Positions 7,595 to 14,591 of a DNA stretch of 16,694 nucleotides are shown one piece after another (position 1 is the stretch's first letter; every line of letters begins with the position of its first letter). The DNA is taken from positions 1 to 16,694 of the forward strand of contig JAEZMV010000019.1 in assembly GCA_023414875.1 (NCBI GenBank), given 5' to 3'. The position numbers were made by a program, and so were the translations under genes. The stretch comes from Bacillota bacterium (GTDB lineage: Bacteria > Bacillota > Clostridia > Lachnospirales > Lachnospiraceae). The notes under the pieces are model-generated. The model was given only the letters and a program-made list of their open reading frames with translations. It searched no databases and had not been told where the DNA came from.

Positions 7595-8692
7595 ATGATT
7601 AAACATTCCGATCATTTTCACGGAAGTGATTTAGAAACGATAGAAACGATCTATGGTATTAAAAAGGAGGATATTATCAGCTTTTCTGCTAATGTGAATC
7701 CCCTTGGAATTTCTCCAAAGCTGGGGACTACACTTTCCAAACGGATCGATGCCATCATGAGCTACCCCGACCGGGAGTATACTTCCTTAAGAAAGCGGAT
7801 TGCAGAATATGTTCATACGGAAGCTGAAAGTGTAATCGTAGGAAATGGTTCCACTGAGCTAATCTCTTTGTTTATTCAGATTAAACATCCCAAAAAAGCT
7901 CTTATCATAGGGCCCACATATTCCGAGTATGAACGCGAGGTTTCTCTCGGTGGAGGTAGTACCCGTTATTACCGCTTAGAAGAGGAGAATAACTTTGTCC
8001 TGGACCTTCATAAACTTGAGGAGGAACTGACCACTGATGTCGATTTACTCGTAATATGCAACCCGAACAACCCAACCTCTACCGCAATTACAAGAAGTGA
8101 TATGAGAAAGATTCTAGATATCTGTAAACAGAAGGGAATCTTCGTGATGGTCGATGAGACCTATGTGGAATTTGCAGATGATATACTGAAGATTACCTCG
8201 GCTCCGTTAACCGGCTATTATAACAATATTATTATTCTCCGCGGTATCTCTAAATTCTTTGCTGCACCGGGTCTTCGTCTGGGATATGCAATCTGCGGCA
8301 ATACGGATCTGCTGAAGGAAATGAACCAGAGAAAGAATCCCTGGACGATCAACAGCCTTGCCGCAATAGCCGGGGAAATCATGTTTACGGATGAGGAATA
8401 TATAAAAGCGACTAGGACACTGATCGCTCAGGAACGTGAGCGAATCATAAAAGTGCTTGATACCTGTAAAAATGTAAAATTTTTTACACCTACTGCAAAT
8501 TTTATATTAGTTAAAATCTTAAGGGAGGATATCACCTCTATGGATATATTTGAGGCTGCCATCCGAAAGGGTTTTATGATCAGGGACTGCTCTACCTTCC
8601 CGTTCCTTAACAACAAATTCATCCGTTTCTGTTTTATGATGCCTGAGCATAATAATGCACTGCTGGATGTGATACTGGAGATTTTAAAATAA
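7595..8692 (+). CDS. PLP-dependent aminotransferase, CobD/HisC-like (fold type I)
   Basis: 365 residues from the chosen ATG. Fold-type-I motifs are clear. GNGSTE at 83-88 is the phosphate-binding turn. GPTYSEY follows, with Y109 likely stacking on the cofactor. NPNNPT is at 156-161 and DETYVEF at 187-193, where D187 and Y190 contact pyridoxal phosphate. The Schiff-base lysine K220 lies in SKFFAAPGLRLGY, and R344 in FIRFCF binds the substrate carboxylate. The N-terminal HFHGSD and SANVNPLG motifs are those of the threonine-phosphate decarboxylase (CobD)/histidinol-phosphate aminotransferase (HisC) group. No cobalamin or histidine genes are nearby, so the substrate cannot be named from context. 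It is a single-gene unit, divergent from the DUF5717-like gene. No terminator directly follows it; the first strong one is at 9067-9099. Confidence 0.88.
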   Translation: MIKHSDHFHGSDLETIETIYGIKKEDIISFSANVNPLGISPKLGTTLSKRIDAIMSYPDREYTSLRKRIAEYVHTEAESVIVGNGSTELISLFIQIKHPKKALIIGPTYSEYEREVSLGGGSTRYYRLEEENNFVLDLHKLEEELTTDVDLLVICNPNNPTSTAITRSDMRKILDICKQKGIFVMVDETYVEFADDILKITSAPLTGYYNNIIILRGISKFFAAPGLRLGYAICGNTDLLKEMNQRKNPWTINSLAAIAGEIMFTDEEYIKATRTLIAQERERIIKVLDTCKNVKFFTPTANFILVKILREDITSMDIFEAAIRKGFMIRDCSTFPFLNNKFIRFCFMMPEHNNALLDVILEILK

Positions 8693-8750
8693 GAATAAAG
8701 AAATAAAAAAGTTTTCTCTAGAGCTCGATATGATATGCCCCCTGCCTAGT

Positions 8751-9022
8751 CAATGTCATTAAGTTAGGAAATATTACAATTCAGCCATTCAGGATATAGA
8801 TAAGACTAGGGAAGAAAAGTTCCCATGGATGAGCCGTTCTCACTTAATTGCATTACGTAGCGGTACATAAGGTTCTAAAGGACAGAACCTAAGTACCGAC
8901 GTATGCAAATACTCACCATGGAAATCATTTCTCCCTAGTCTTATGATTTAGACTCAGAATAGGATGAACTGTAATATTTTTATTGAATATTATTTTATAG
9001 ATTTCTTAACTTAATGACATTG
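8751..9022. repeat. 272-bp imperfect palindrome (copy 1 of a two-copy structured element)
   Basis: The outer arms 8751-8772 and 9001-9022 are complementary at 21 of 22 positions. Further pairing blocks follow inward. AATATTACA with TGTAATATT lies near 8770-8778 and 8970-8978. ATAAGACTAGGGA near 8800-8812 pairs with its complement near 8931-8943. CCATGG on the left (8823-8828) pairs with CCATGG on the right (8916-8921). The right arm carries about 25 extra AT-rich bases. The apex holds an 84-nt core at 8831-8914 that recurs at 16583-16666. It could be a structured RNA, a miniature mobile element or a hairpin-forming extragenic repeat. No open frame is involved. Confidence 0.85.
8831..8914. repeat. 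Conserved 84-nt structured core, copy 1
   Basis: It begins GAGCCG and ends ATACTC, and is 77/84 identical to 16583-16666 in the same orientation. Predicted nested helices in core numbering are 1-3/82-84 (GAG/CTC), 18-23/73-78 (TTGCAT/ATGCAA), 31-36/63-68 (CGGTAC/GTACCG) and 40-46/54-60 (AGGTTCT/AGAACCT). The loop is AAAGGAC. Bases 4-17 form a left-side bulge. CCGTT in this bulge could alternatively pair with AGCGG at 29-33. Confidence 0.85.
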
Positions 9023-9066
9023 CCCGCCAAGTAGACAAGTTAAATATCTAAAATATGATGCTGATG

Positions 9067-9099
9067 AACGACCGCATGATTGTGCGGTCGTTTTGCTTT
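9067..9099 (+). terminator. Intrinsic terminator
   Basis: ACGACCGCA (9068-9076) pairs perfectly with TGCGGTCGT (9083-9091) around the loop TGATTG, with one more A-T pair outside. It is followed by TTTGCTTT. It would end transcription coming from the aminotransferase gene through the palindrome, and isolates the marR promoter downstream. Confidence 0.85.
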
Positions 9100-9168
9100 G
9101 AGTATATGAGTGGTAAAATATTATATTTTTGTAAATAGTATAAATTGTAATTAAATAATTTTAACATA

Positions 9169-9196
9169 TTGACTTCAAAATTCATTGTGCTATAAT
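9169..9196 (+). promoter_or_regulatory. Sigma-A promoter of the marR/ABC exporter operon
   Basis: TTGACT (9169-9174), a 16-base spacer and a perfect TATAAT (9191-9196). The start point should be near 9203, giving a leader of about 180 bases before marR. Confidence 0.75.
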
Positions 9197-9200
9197 ACGA

Positions 9201-9222
9201 TTTACTTAGGCACCTAAATAAT
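9201..9222 (+). promoter_or_regulatory. Probable MarR operator overlapping the transcription start
   Basis: TTAGG-CA-CCTAA at 9206-9217 is a 5-bp inverted repeat. It extends imperfectly outward (TTTACTTAGG against ATTATTTAGG, 8 of 10). It begins four bases after the -10 box, so binding would block initiation. Dimeric MarR proteins bind palindromes of this size and often repress their own operon. That the downstream MarR binds here is inferred from position and symmetry. Confidence 0.65.
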
Positions 9223-9383
9223 ATTTTTGAATAATATAGTAGAGTTTCTTCACACGTTTCAATGGAATTCATTTTGGAGTAGAGTTTTTTCTAAGAGTTA
9301 TAGCTCTTTTCATATTCTTTTATCAAAAATGATTACGATAATTGCCTTAAACTTTAAAAAACAAGGAGGAATCGGAAAAATAT

Positions 9384-9827
9384 ATGCGAGCTGAAGTAAG
9401 AGAATTAGTAGAAAACTTGTCCGAAGTATTTAAATCCATTCATCATCGTTCTTATCATACAATGGAGAATAAAAACATATACCCCGGGCAAGCAAAGGTT
9501 CTATCTCTCATTAAAGCACATGAAGGAATCACGCAAAAGGATTTATCTAAGATGACCTTTGTTACGCCGGCTTCTATCACCGGTATGTTAACCAAGCTGG
9601 AAGCAAATCATTACTTATACCGGGTTCCGGATCAGGAGGATAAGCGTATCATGCGAGTTTATCTTACTCCGGAAGGGCATAAACTGGCTGAAAAGGGCGA
9701 ATTTTTTATGATGAACATGATAGATCAGGCATTTGAAGGCTTCAATAATGAAGAGCTCCATACCTTCTTAACACTTACACAGAAGTTAAGAAACAACCTG
9801 TGCAGCAAAGAAAAACATAATTCATAA
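9384..9827 (+). CDS. MarR-family transcriptional regulator of the adjacent ABC exporter
   Basis: 147 residues, the usual MarR size. The N-terminal helix (1-28) and C-terminal helices (104-140) would form the dimer interface. Residues about 34-97 are the winged helix-turn-helix: YPGQAKVLSLI, then GITQKDLSKMTFVTPASITGM covering the recognition helix, then the wing VPDQEDKRIMRVYLTPEG with the conserved D-x-x-DKR pattern. It is first in an operon with two ABC half-transporters 34 bases downstream, the standard arrangement for a local repressor that responds to an exported compound. The ribosome binding site AAGGAGG (9363-9369) is 14 bases from the ATG, unusually far, and no in-frame start codon lies between them. 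The ligand cannot be read from the sequence. Confidence 0.9.
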   Translation: MRAEVRELVENLSEVFKSIHHRSYHTMENKNIYPGQAKVLSLIKAHEGITQKDLSKMTFVTPASITGMLTKLEANHYLYRVPDQEDKRIMRVYLTPEGHKLAEKGEFFMMNMIDQAFEGFNNEELHTFLTLTQKLRNNLCSKEKHNS

Positions 9828-9861
9828 TCACTGAACTATACTTAATCGAAAGGAACATTTT

Positions 9862-12102
9862 ATGTTAAAATTAATGAAGTTTATAAAAGGATCGGTTGTA
9901 ACACTTCTTTTTGTAACCATCCTTTTAGTAATTCAGGCGAGCTGTGATTTATCATTACCTACTTATACCTCTGATATCGTAAATGTCGGAATTATGAAGA
10001 GCGGTATTGACAGCCCGGTTCCTGAGGTTATCCGCAAAGTTGAGATGGATCGGATCACCATATTTATGAATGAAGAGGAAAAAGAAACTGTACTTCCTCA
10101 CTATACAATTCTGAAGCAAAGCGACTTCAGTGATAAAAAATGGAACGAATATTTGAAGAAATATCCCTTACTTAAGGCTGAGGAATTATATCTATGGGAT
10201 GGCGAAGCCGAGGATGCTATCACTGGTGCATTGCAAACCCCTGCCATTTTAGTTATGGGTCTGGAGAGCAAAGAAGATTCCTATCAAATGCAGGCGATGG
10301 TACTTGCGCAGATACCTACTGAGATACAAGAACAGAATACTGATATATTCAGTATGATATCCGCACTTCCGATTGAGATGCAAGACCCTATGCTCACCGG
10401 TATGAGGGATATGGTATCAAGGCTACCTGATATTATGACCTCACAGTCCGGTGTCTACTTTGTTAAGGCTGAATATGAGACTATCGGAGTCAATATAAAT
10501 AACATACAGAGAAGTTATATATTAACTGTAGGTGCTAAAATGATTGGACTTTCTCTTATTGCTATGTTAGCCTCCGTACTGGTTACCTTTTTAGCTGCAA
10601 GAGTTGCTGCTAAAATGGGCCGTACATTACGAACTAAGGTTTTCCAAAAGGTACTATCCTTTTCCAACCAGGAGATGGATCAGTTCTCCACTGCATCCTT
10701 AATTACCAGAAGTACAAATGATATCCAGCAGGTTCAGATGTTGATTGTCTGGATTATTCGTATCGTTATCTACTCACCGATATTAGCTATCGGAGGTGTA
10801 ATCAAAGTAATTAATACGAATTCCTCCATGTCCTGGATATTAGCAGTCGGTGTAGGAGCTATCTTTGCATTATTCGCAGTTTTATTAGTTATCGCGATGC
10901 CAAAATTCCAGCAGATGCAGAAGCTAGTGGACCGCATCAATCTCGTAATGAGAGAAATACTGACCGGTCTTCCTGTTATTCGAGCATTTAGTACCGTAGA
11001 GCATGAGAAAAAACGTTTTGATAAGGCCAATATTGACGTAACGAAGAACAGTTTATTTATTAACCGTGTAATGACCTTTATGATGCCGATCCTGATGCTG
11101 ATTATGTACTTTGTATCTATCCTGATTATATGGGTTGGAGCAAAGGGAATTGATAAGGGAAGTATGGAAATAGGCGATATGATTGCTTTTATTCAATATA
11201 CGATGCAGATTATCATGTCCTTCCTTATGCTGACCTTCATCTCCGTTATGCTGCCAAGAGCTTCCGTTGCAGCAAAACGTATTGATGAAATCCTGTCTAC
11301 CGAAACCTCAATTAAAGATCCGGAAAACGAAGAAACAGTTCGTCCTGACATCAAGGGCGTTTTAGAATTTCGTAATGTAACCTTCCGATATCCGAATGCG
11401 GAGGAGGATGTTCTGTCAGATATCAGCTTTACCGCAAAACCCGGCGAGACGACAGCTATCATTGGAAGTACCGGCAGTGGCAAATCTACTTTAATTAACT
11501 TAATACCAAGATTTTATGATGCAACCGCCGGAAGCATATTGCTTAATGGAACCGATATTACAAAAATCAATCAGAGTACGCTGAGAAATAAGCTTGGATT
11601 TGTGCCTCAAAAGGGTGTATTATTTTCAGGTACAATTGAATCTAATATCAAATTCGGTAATTCCACAGCCGATGAAGCTCAGATGAAACGAGCTGCAAGA
11701 ATTGCTCAGGCTGAAGAATTTATCAATGCAAAATCCGAAGGCTATCAGGATGCAATATCCCAAGGCGGTACCAATGTTTCCGGTGGTCAGAAACAGCGTT
11801 TATCCATCGCAAGGGCTATCGCAAACAATCCTGAAGTATATATTTTTGATGATAGTTTCTCAGCGCTTGATTATAAAACGGATGCAACACTCCGTAAAAC
11901 CTTAAAGGAAGAAATTACAGATAGTACCGTCATTATTGTCGCCCAACGTATCAGCACGATTATGAACGCAGATCAAATCCTTGTTTTAGATGATGGACGT
12001 ATTGTCGGTAAGGGAACACATAAGGAATTGTTGAAAAATTGTGAAGTATATCAGCAGATTGCTTCTTCCCAATTATCAAAGGAGGAGTTGGATTATGAGT
12101 AA
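9862..12102 (+). CDS. ABC exporter half-transporter, heterodimer subunit with degenerate catalytic residues
   Basis: 746 residues: type IV ABC exporter with an N-terminal membrane domain and a C-terminal ATPase. TM1 is about residues 10-30. Residues about 45-215 form an unusually large hydrophilic, acidic extracytoplasmic insertion before TM2 (218-246). Further TMs lie near 295-320, 325-346, 403-426 and 440-463. In the ATPase, Walker A is GSTGSGKS (535-542), the Q-loop is Q583 and the signature is VSGGQ (639-643). Walker B ends IFDDS, so Asp664 replaces the catalytic glutamate. The switch histidine is replaced by Gln695 (IVAQRIST). These are marks of the degenerate site of heterodimeric exporters such as TM287/288, BmrCD and LmrCD. 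The start has AAAGGA seven bases upstream. The 3' end overlaps the next gene by eight bases. The substrate is unknown; drugs, peptides or lipids are possible. Confidence 0.9.
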   Translation: MLKLMKFIKGSVVTLLFVTILLVIQASCDLSLPTYTSDIVNVGIMKSGIDSPVPEVIRKVEMDRITIFMNEEEKETVLPHYTILKQSDFSDKKWNEYLKKYPLLKAEELYLWDGEAEDAITGALQTPAILVMGLESKEDSYQMQAMVLAQIPTEIQEQNTDIFSMISALPIEMQDPMLTGMRDMVSRLPDIMTSQSGVYFVKAEYETIGVNINNIQRSYILTVGAKMIGLSLIAMLASVLVTFLAARVAAKMGRTLRTKVFQKVLSFSNQEMDQFSTASLITRSTNDIQQVQMLIVWIIRIVIYSPILAIGGVIKVINTNSSMSWILAVGVGAIFALFAVLLVIAMPKFQQMQKLVDRINLVMREILTGLPVIRAFSTVEHEKKRFDKANIDVTKNSLFINRVMTFMMPILMLIMYFVSILIIWVGAKGIDKGSMEIGDMIAFIQYTMQIIMSFLMLTFISVMLPRASVAAKRIDEILSTETSIKDPENEETVRPDIKGVLEFRNVTFRYPNAEEDVLSDISFTAKPGETTAIIGSTGSGKSTLINLIPRFYDATAGSILLNGTDITKINQSTLRNKLGFVPQKGVLFSGTIESNIKFGNSTADEAQMKRAARIAQAEEFINAKSEGYQDAISQGGTNVSGGQKQRLSIARAIANNPEVYIFDDSFSALDYKTDATLRKTLKEEITDSTVIIVAQRISTIMNADQILVLDDGRIVGKGTHKELLKNCEVYQQIASSQLSKEELDYE

Positions 12103-13966
12103 GGAAGAGACAAAGCAAGAAAATCCATCCATGAAATCAAGGCATAAAAAGCCTTCGATGGGTGGTGGTCCTCACGGTATGATGGCTGGGGAAAAAGCAA
12201 AAGATTTTAAAGGCACCATGAGAAAATTAATAGCACTTCTTGCAAAATATAAATTTGGCTTTTTTATCGTCTTTCTATTTGCAATCGGAAGTACCATTTT
12301 TACCATCGTAGGGCCAACTATCCTAGGTAATGCTACGACTGAAATTTCAGATGGTATCATTAGTAAATTATCAGGTGGATCAGGCATTGATTTTAAAGGA
12401 CTTGAAAGAATACTGCTGACTTTAATGATTTTATATATTACCAGTGCCGTATTCTCCTTCGTTCAAGGACTCTTTATGACAGGTATCTCACAAAAGGTTA
12501 CCTATAAGCTGCGTAAGGATATCTCCGAAAAGATTCACCGGATACCGATGAATTATTTTGACACTACCTCCCACGGTGAGATATTATCCAGAGTTACCAA
12601 TGATGTTGATACCTTAAGCCAGAGTTTAAATCAGAGCTTAGTTCAATTAATAACCTCTGTGGTTACCATCATCGGTGTTCTGATCGCTATGTTTAGCATT
12701 AATGTATATATGACACTTATGGCTCTCTTAATACTACCGCTCTCCGGAATCGTAGTAGGCAATGTTGTTAAGAAGTCTCAAAAATACTTCAAACAGCAAC
12801 AGGAATACTTAGGTCATGTAAATGGCCAGGTAGAAGAAGTATACGGTGGACATAATATAATTAAGGTATTCAATAAAGAAAGTGAATCCATTCAGGAATT
12901 TAACGAAAAGAACGAGAAGCTGTATGAATCAGCCTGGAAATCTCAGTTTCTATCCGGATTAATGATGCCCGTTATGCAATTTATCGGAAACATCGGTTAT
13001 GTTGGTGTTGCCATCCTCGGTGGATATCTGGCAATTAAAGGAGATATTAAAATAGGTCAAATCCAGTCCTTCTTCCAGTATATTCGTTTGTTTACCCAGC
13101 CGGTTAGCCAGCTGAGCCAGGTAGCTAATATGTTCCAGTCTACTGCTGCCGCTGCAGAAAGAGTATTTGAATTCTTAGAGGTTGAGGAAGAGGTTCAAAC
13201 CGTTGAACATCCGGTTTCCATCGATGGACTGAACGGAAATGTAGAATTTAAGGATGTACACTTTGGTTACAATCCTGACAAAATCATTATCAATGATTTC
13301 AACGCTTCCGTAAATAAAGGTCAGAAGATTGCAATTGTCGGACCTACCGGTGCCGGAAAGACCACGATGGTTAAGCTGCTGATGCGCTTCTACGATATCA
13401 ATAGCGGTGAAATTCTGATTGATGGAAATAACATTCAGGCCTTTGATCGAAGCGATCTTCGTAAGCTGTTTGGTATGGTGCTTCAGGACACCTGGTTATT
13501 TAACGGAACCATTATGGATAATATCCGCTACAGTAAATTAGATGCAACGGATGAAGAGGTTATCAAAGCTGCGAAGGCTGCCCATGTTCATCATTTCATC
13601 TCTACTCTGCCTGATGGCTATAATATGATATTAAATGAAGAGGCAAGCAATGTATCTCAAGGTCAGAAGCAGTTATTGACCATCGCCAGAGCCATTCTTG
13701 CCGACCCTAAGATATTAATATTAGATGAGGCGACCAGCTCCGTTGATACCAGAACTGAAATACTGATTCAGAAAGCCATGGATTCCTTGATGAAGGGAAG
13801 AACCAGCTTTATCATAGCTCACCGTTTATCCACAATCCGCGATGCTGATTTAATCCTGGTTATGAATGAAGGTGATATCGTGGAGCAGGGTAATCATGAG
13901 GAGTTATTAGCTAAGGGCGGTTTCTATGCGAACCTTTACAATTCTCAGTTTGAGAAGACCGCTTAG
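12095..13966 (+). CDS. ABC exporter half-transporter, catalytically canonical heterodimer partner
   Basis: 623 residues from the ATG at 12095, which has AGGAGG nine bases upstream and overlaps the previous stop. An in-frame ATG at 12041 would add 18 residues and has no such site. A soluble lysine-, glycine- and methionine-rich tail (1-40, with GGGPHGMM) precedes TM1 (about 52-76). Further TMs lie near 107-130, 180-202, 205-225, 287-313 and 320-345. The loop between TM1 and TM2 is short, unlike that of its partner. The ATPase has Walker A GPTGAGKT (416-423), Q464, Walker B LILDEA with catalytic Glu545 and switch His576. Its signature is the altered VSQGQ (520-524). The altered signature completes the partner's weak site, while its own Walker motifs meet the partner's intact VSGGQ to form the active site. 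Confidence 0.9.
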   Translation: MSKEETKQENPSMKSRHKKPSMGGGPHGMMAGEKAKDFKGTMRKLIALLAKYKFGFFIVFLFAIGSTIFTIVGPTILGNATTEISDGIISKLSGGSGIDFKGLERILLTLMILYITSAVFSFVQGLFMTGISQKVTYKLRKDISEKIHRIPMNYFDTTSHGEILSRVTNDVDTLSQSLNQSLVQLITSVVTIIGVLIAMFSINVYMTLMALLILPLSGIVVGNVVKKSQKYFKQQQEYLGHVNGQVEEVYGGHNIIKVFNKESESIQEFNEKNEKLYESAWKSQFLSGLMMPVMQFIGNIGYVGVAILGGYLAIKGDIKIGQIQSFFQYIRLFTQPVSQLSQVANMFQSTAAAAERVFEFLEVEEEVQTVEHPVSIDGLNGNVEFKDVHFGYNPDKIIINDFNASVNKGQKIAIVGPTGAGKTTMVKLLMRFYDINSGEILIDGNNIQAFDRSDLRKLFGMVLQDTWLFNGTIMDNIRYSKLDATDEEVIKAAKAAHVHHFISTLPDGYNMILNEEASNVSQGQKQLLTIARAILADPKILILDEATSSVDTRTEILIQKAMDSLMKGRTSFIIAHRLSTIRDADLILVMNEGDIVEQGNHEELLAKGGFYANLYNSQFEKTA

Positions 13967-14069
13967 GGGGAAGTGCTTAGTTAAGCTAAAGGTTAAGAAG
14001 AATAAATTGTTCGAGAAATCAAAGCAATCTAAGTGGAGCTAAAAGCCTGATGGAATAATATGCCTAATG

Positions 14070-14109
14070 AAAAAAGTGCGTAACCCTGTGCGGGAACGTA
14101 CTTTTTTTA
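14070..14109 (+). terminator. Intrinsic terminator of the marR/ABC operon
   Basis: AAAAAGTGCGT (14071-14081) pairs with ACGTACTTTTT (14096-14106) with one G-U pair. An inner CCC/GGG closes a five-base loop, and a T run follows. It lies about 105 bases after the second ABC gene. The A-run and T-run flanks make it usable from either side. Confidence 0.8.
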
Positions 14110-14198
14110 TCCCTATAGTGAGAGGGAAATATGAGCGCTTCAAAGGCATTGTTATACTACTGATTGATTGACTTCCATTTTTGGTATTTGATCAAAAT

Positions 14199-14239
14199 AA
14201 AACTCACGTTTTTATGCTTTACAAAAATGTGAGTTTTTT
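14199..14239. terminator. Second terminator-like hairpin before the DUF2164 gene
   Basis: AAAACTCACGTTTTT (14199-14213) pairs with AAAAATGTGAGTTTT (14223-14237) around ATGCTTTAC, with one G-T pair, followed by further T residues. With the hairpin at 14070-14109, this accounts for most of the structure in the 324-base gap between the ABC operon and the next gene. The rest of the gap (13967-14069 and 14110-14198) shows nothing I can name. Confidence 0.65.
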
Positions 14240-14246
14240 ATAATAT
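14218..14246 (+). promoter_or_regulatory. Possible promoter of the DUF2164 gene, embedded in the hairpin
   Basis: TTTACA (14218-14223), 17 bases, then TAATAT (14241-14246). An overlapping TATAAT (14239-14244) gives a 15-base spacer. The -35 lies in the loop and right arm of the hairpin at 14199-14239. Confidence 0.4.
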
Positions 14247-14290
14247 AAAGTGGTAATATTTAGTTCATACACTCATTTACGGAGGGACAC

Positions 14291-14554
14291 ATGGAAAAGA
14301 AACCGAATTCAATCAATATCGTACTTTCAAATGAAGAGAAGAAACAACTACTTGAAGAGATCAAGTATTATTTTGCTACAGAACGCGATGAAGATCTCGG
14401 TATCCTTGCCTCCGAAAGTATTCTTGATTTCTTTATGGATACTCTGGGCAAACAAATCTATAACAAAGCCTTAGACGATGCAAAGCTATGGTTCAACCAT
14501 CGCATGGAGGATGTTGAAGCTGATTTCTATGCTCTTTATAAGCAGGTTCGGTGA
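14291..14554 (+). CDS. DUF2164 family small protein
   Basis: 87 residues. The DUF2164 pattern is seen along the whole length: an opening strand INIVLSNEEKKQLLEEI (8-24), then YYFATERDEDLGILASE (26-42), then ILDFFMDTLGKQIYNKALDDA (44-64), then a charged helix to the end. The family is small, mainly helical and cytosolic, and its function is unknown. The start is well supported by GGAGG five bases before the ATG. It is a single gene, convergent with the ABC-F gene, whose stop lies 37 bases away. No membrane segment, metal-binding cluster or catalytic motif is seen. Confidence 0.88.
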   Translation: MEKKPNSINIVLSNEEKKQLLEEIKYYFATERDEDLGILASESILDFFMDTLGKQIYNKALDDAKLWFNHRMEDVEADFYALYKQVR

Positions 14555-14591
14555 CTTCAGGCTATATACAATTGATTCGTTTAGAAAATGA

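Noticed and set aside
8831..8914. Possible group II intron domain V, because the core starts GAGCCG
   Set aside because: The folding does not give the 34-nt hairpin with a GAAA-type loop and two-base bulge of domain V, and no intron reverse transcriptase is present.
8751..9022. CRISPR array or integron attC site
   Set aside because: There are no regularly spaced repeats and spacers, no cas or integrase gene, and the symmetry is one long hairpin, not direct repeats.
9048..9272. 74-codon minus-strand frame opposite the marR promoter
   Set aside because: It covers the terminator, promoter and operator, has AT-driven composition and resembles no family.
14112..14123. CCCTATAGTGAG, identical to the complement of the end of the T7 promoter
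   Set aside because: The match stops after 12 bases and no vector sequence surrounds it; chance is the simplest explanation.
14555..14591. Terminator between the convergent DUF2164 and ABC-F genes
   Set aside because: Only a short ATGATCAT palindrome is present, without a proper loop or T run.
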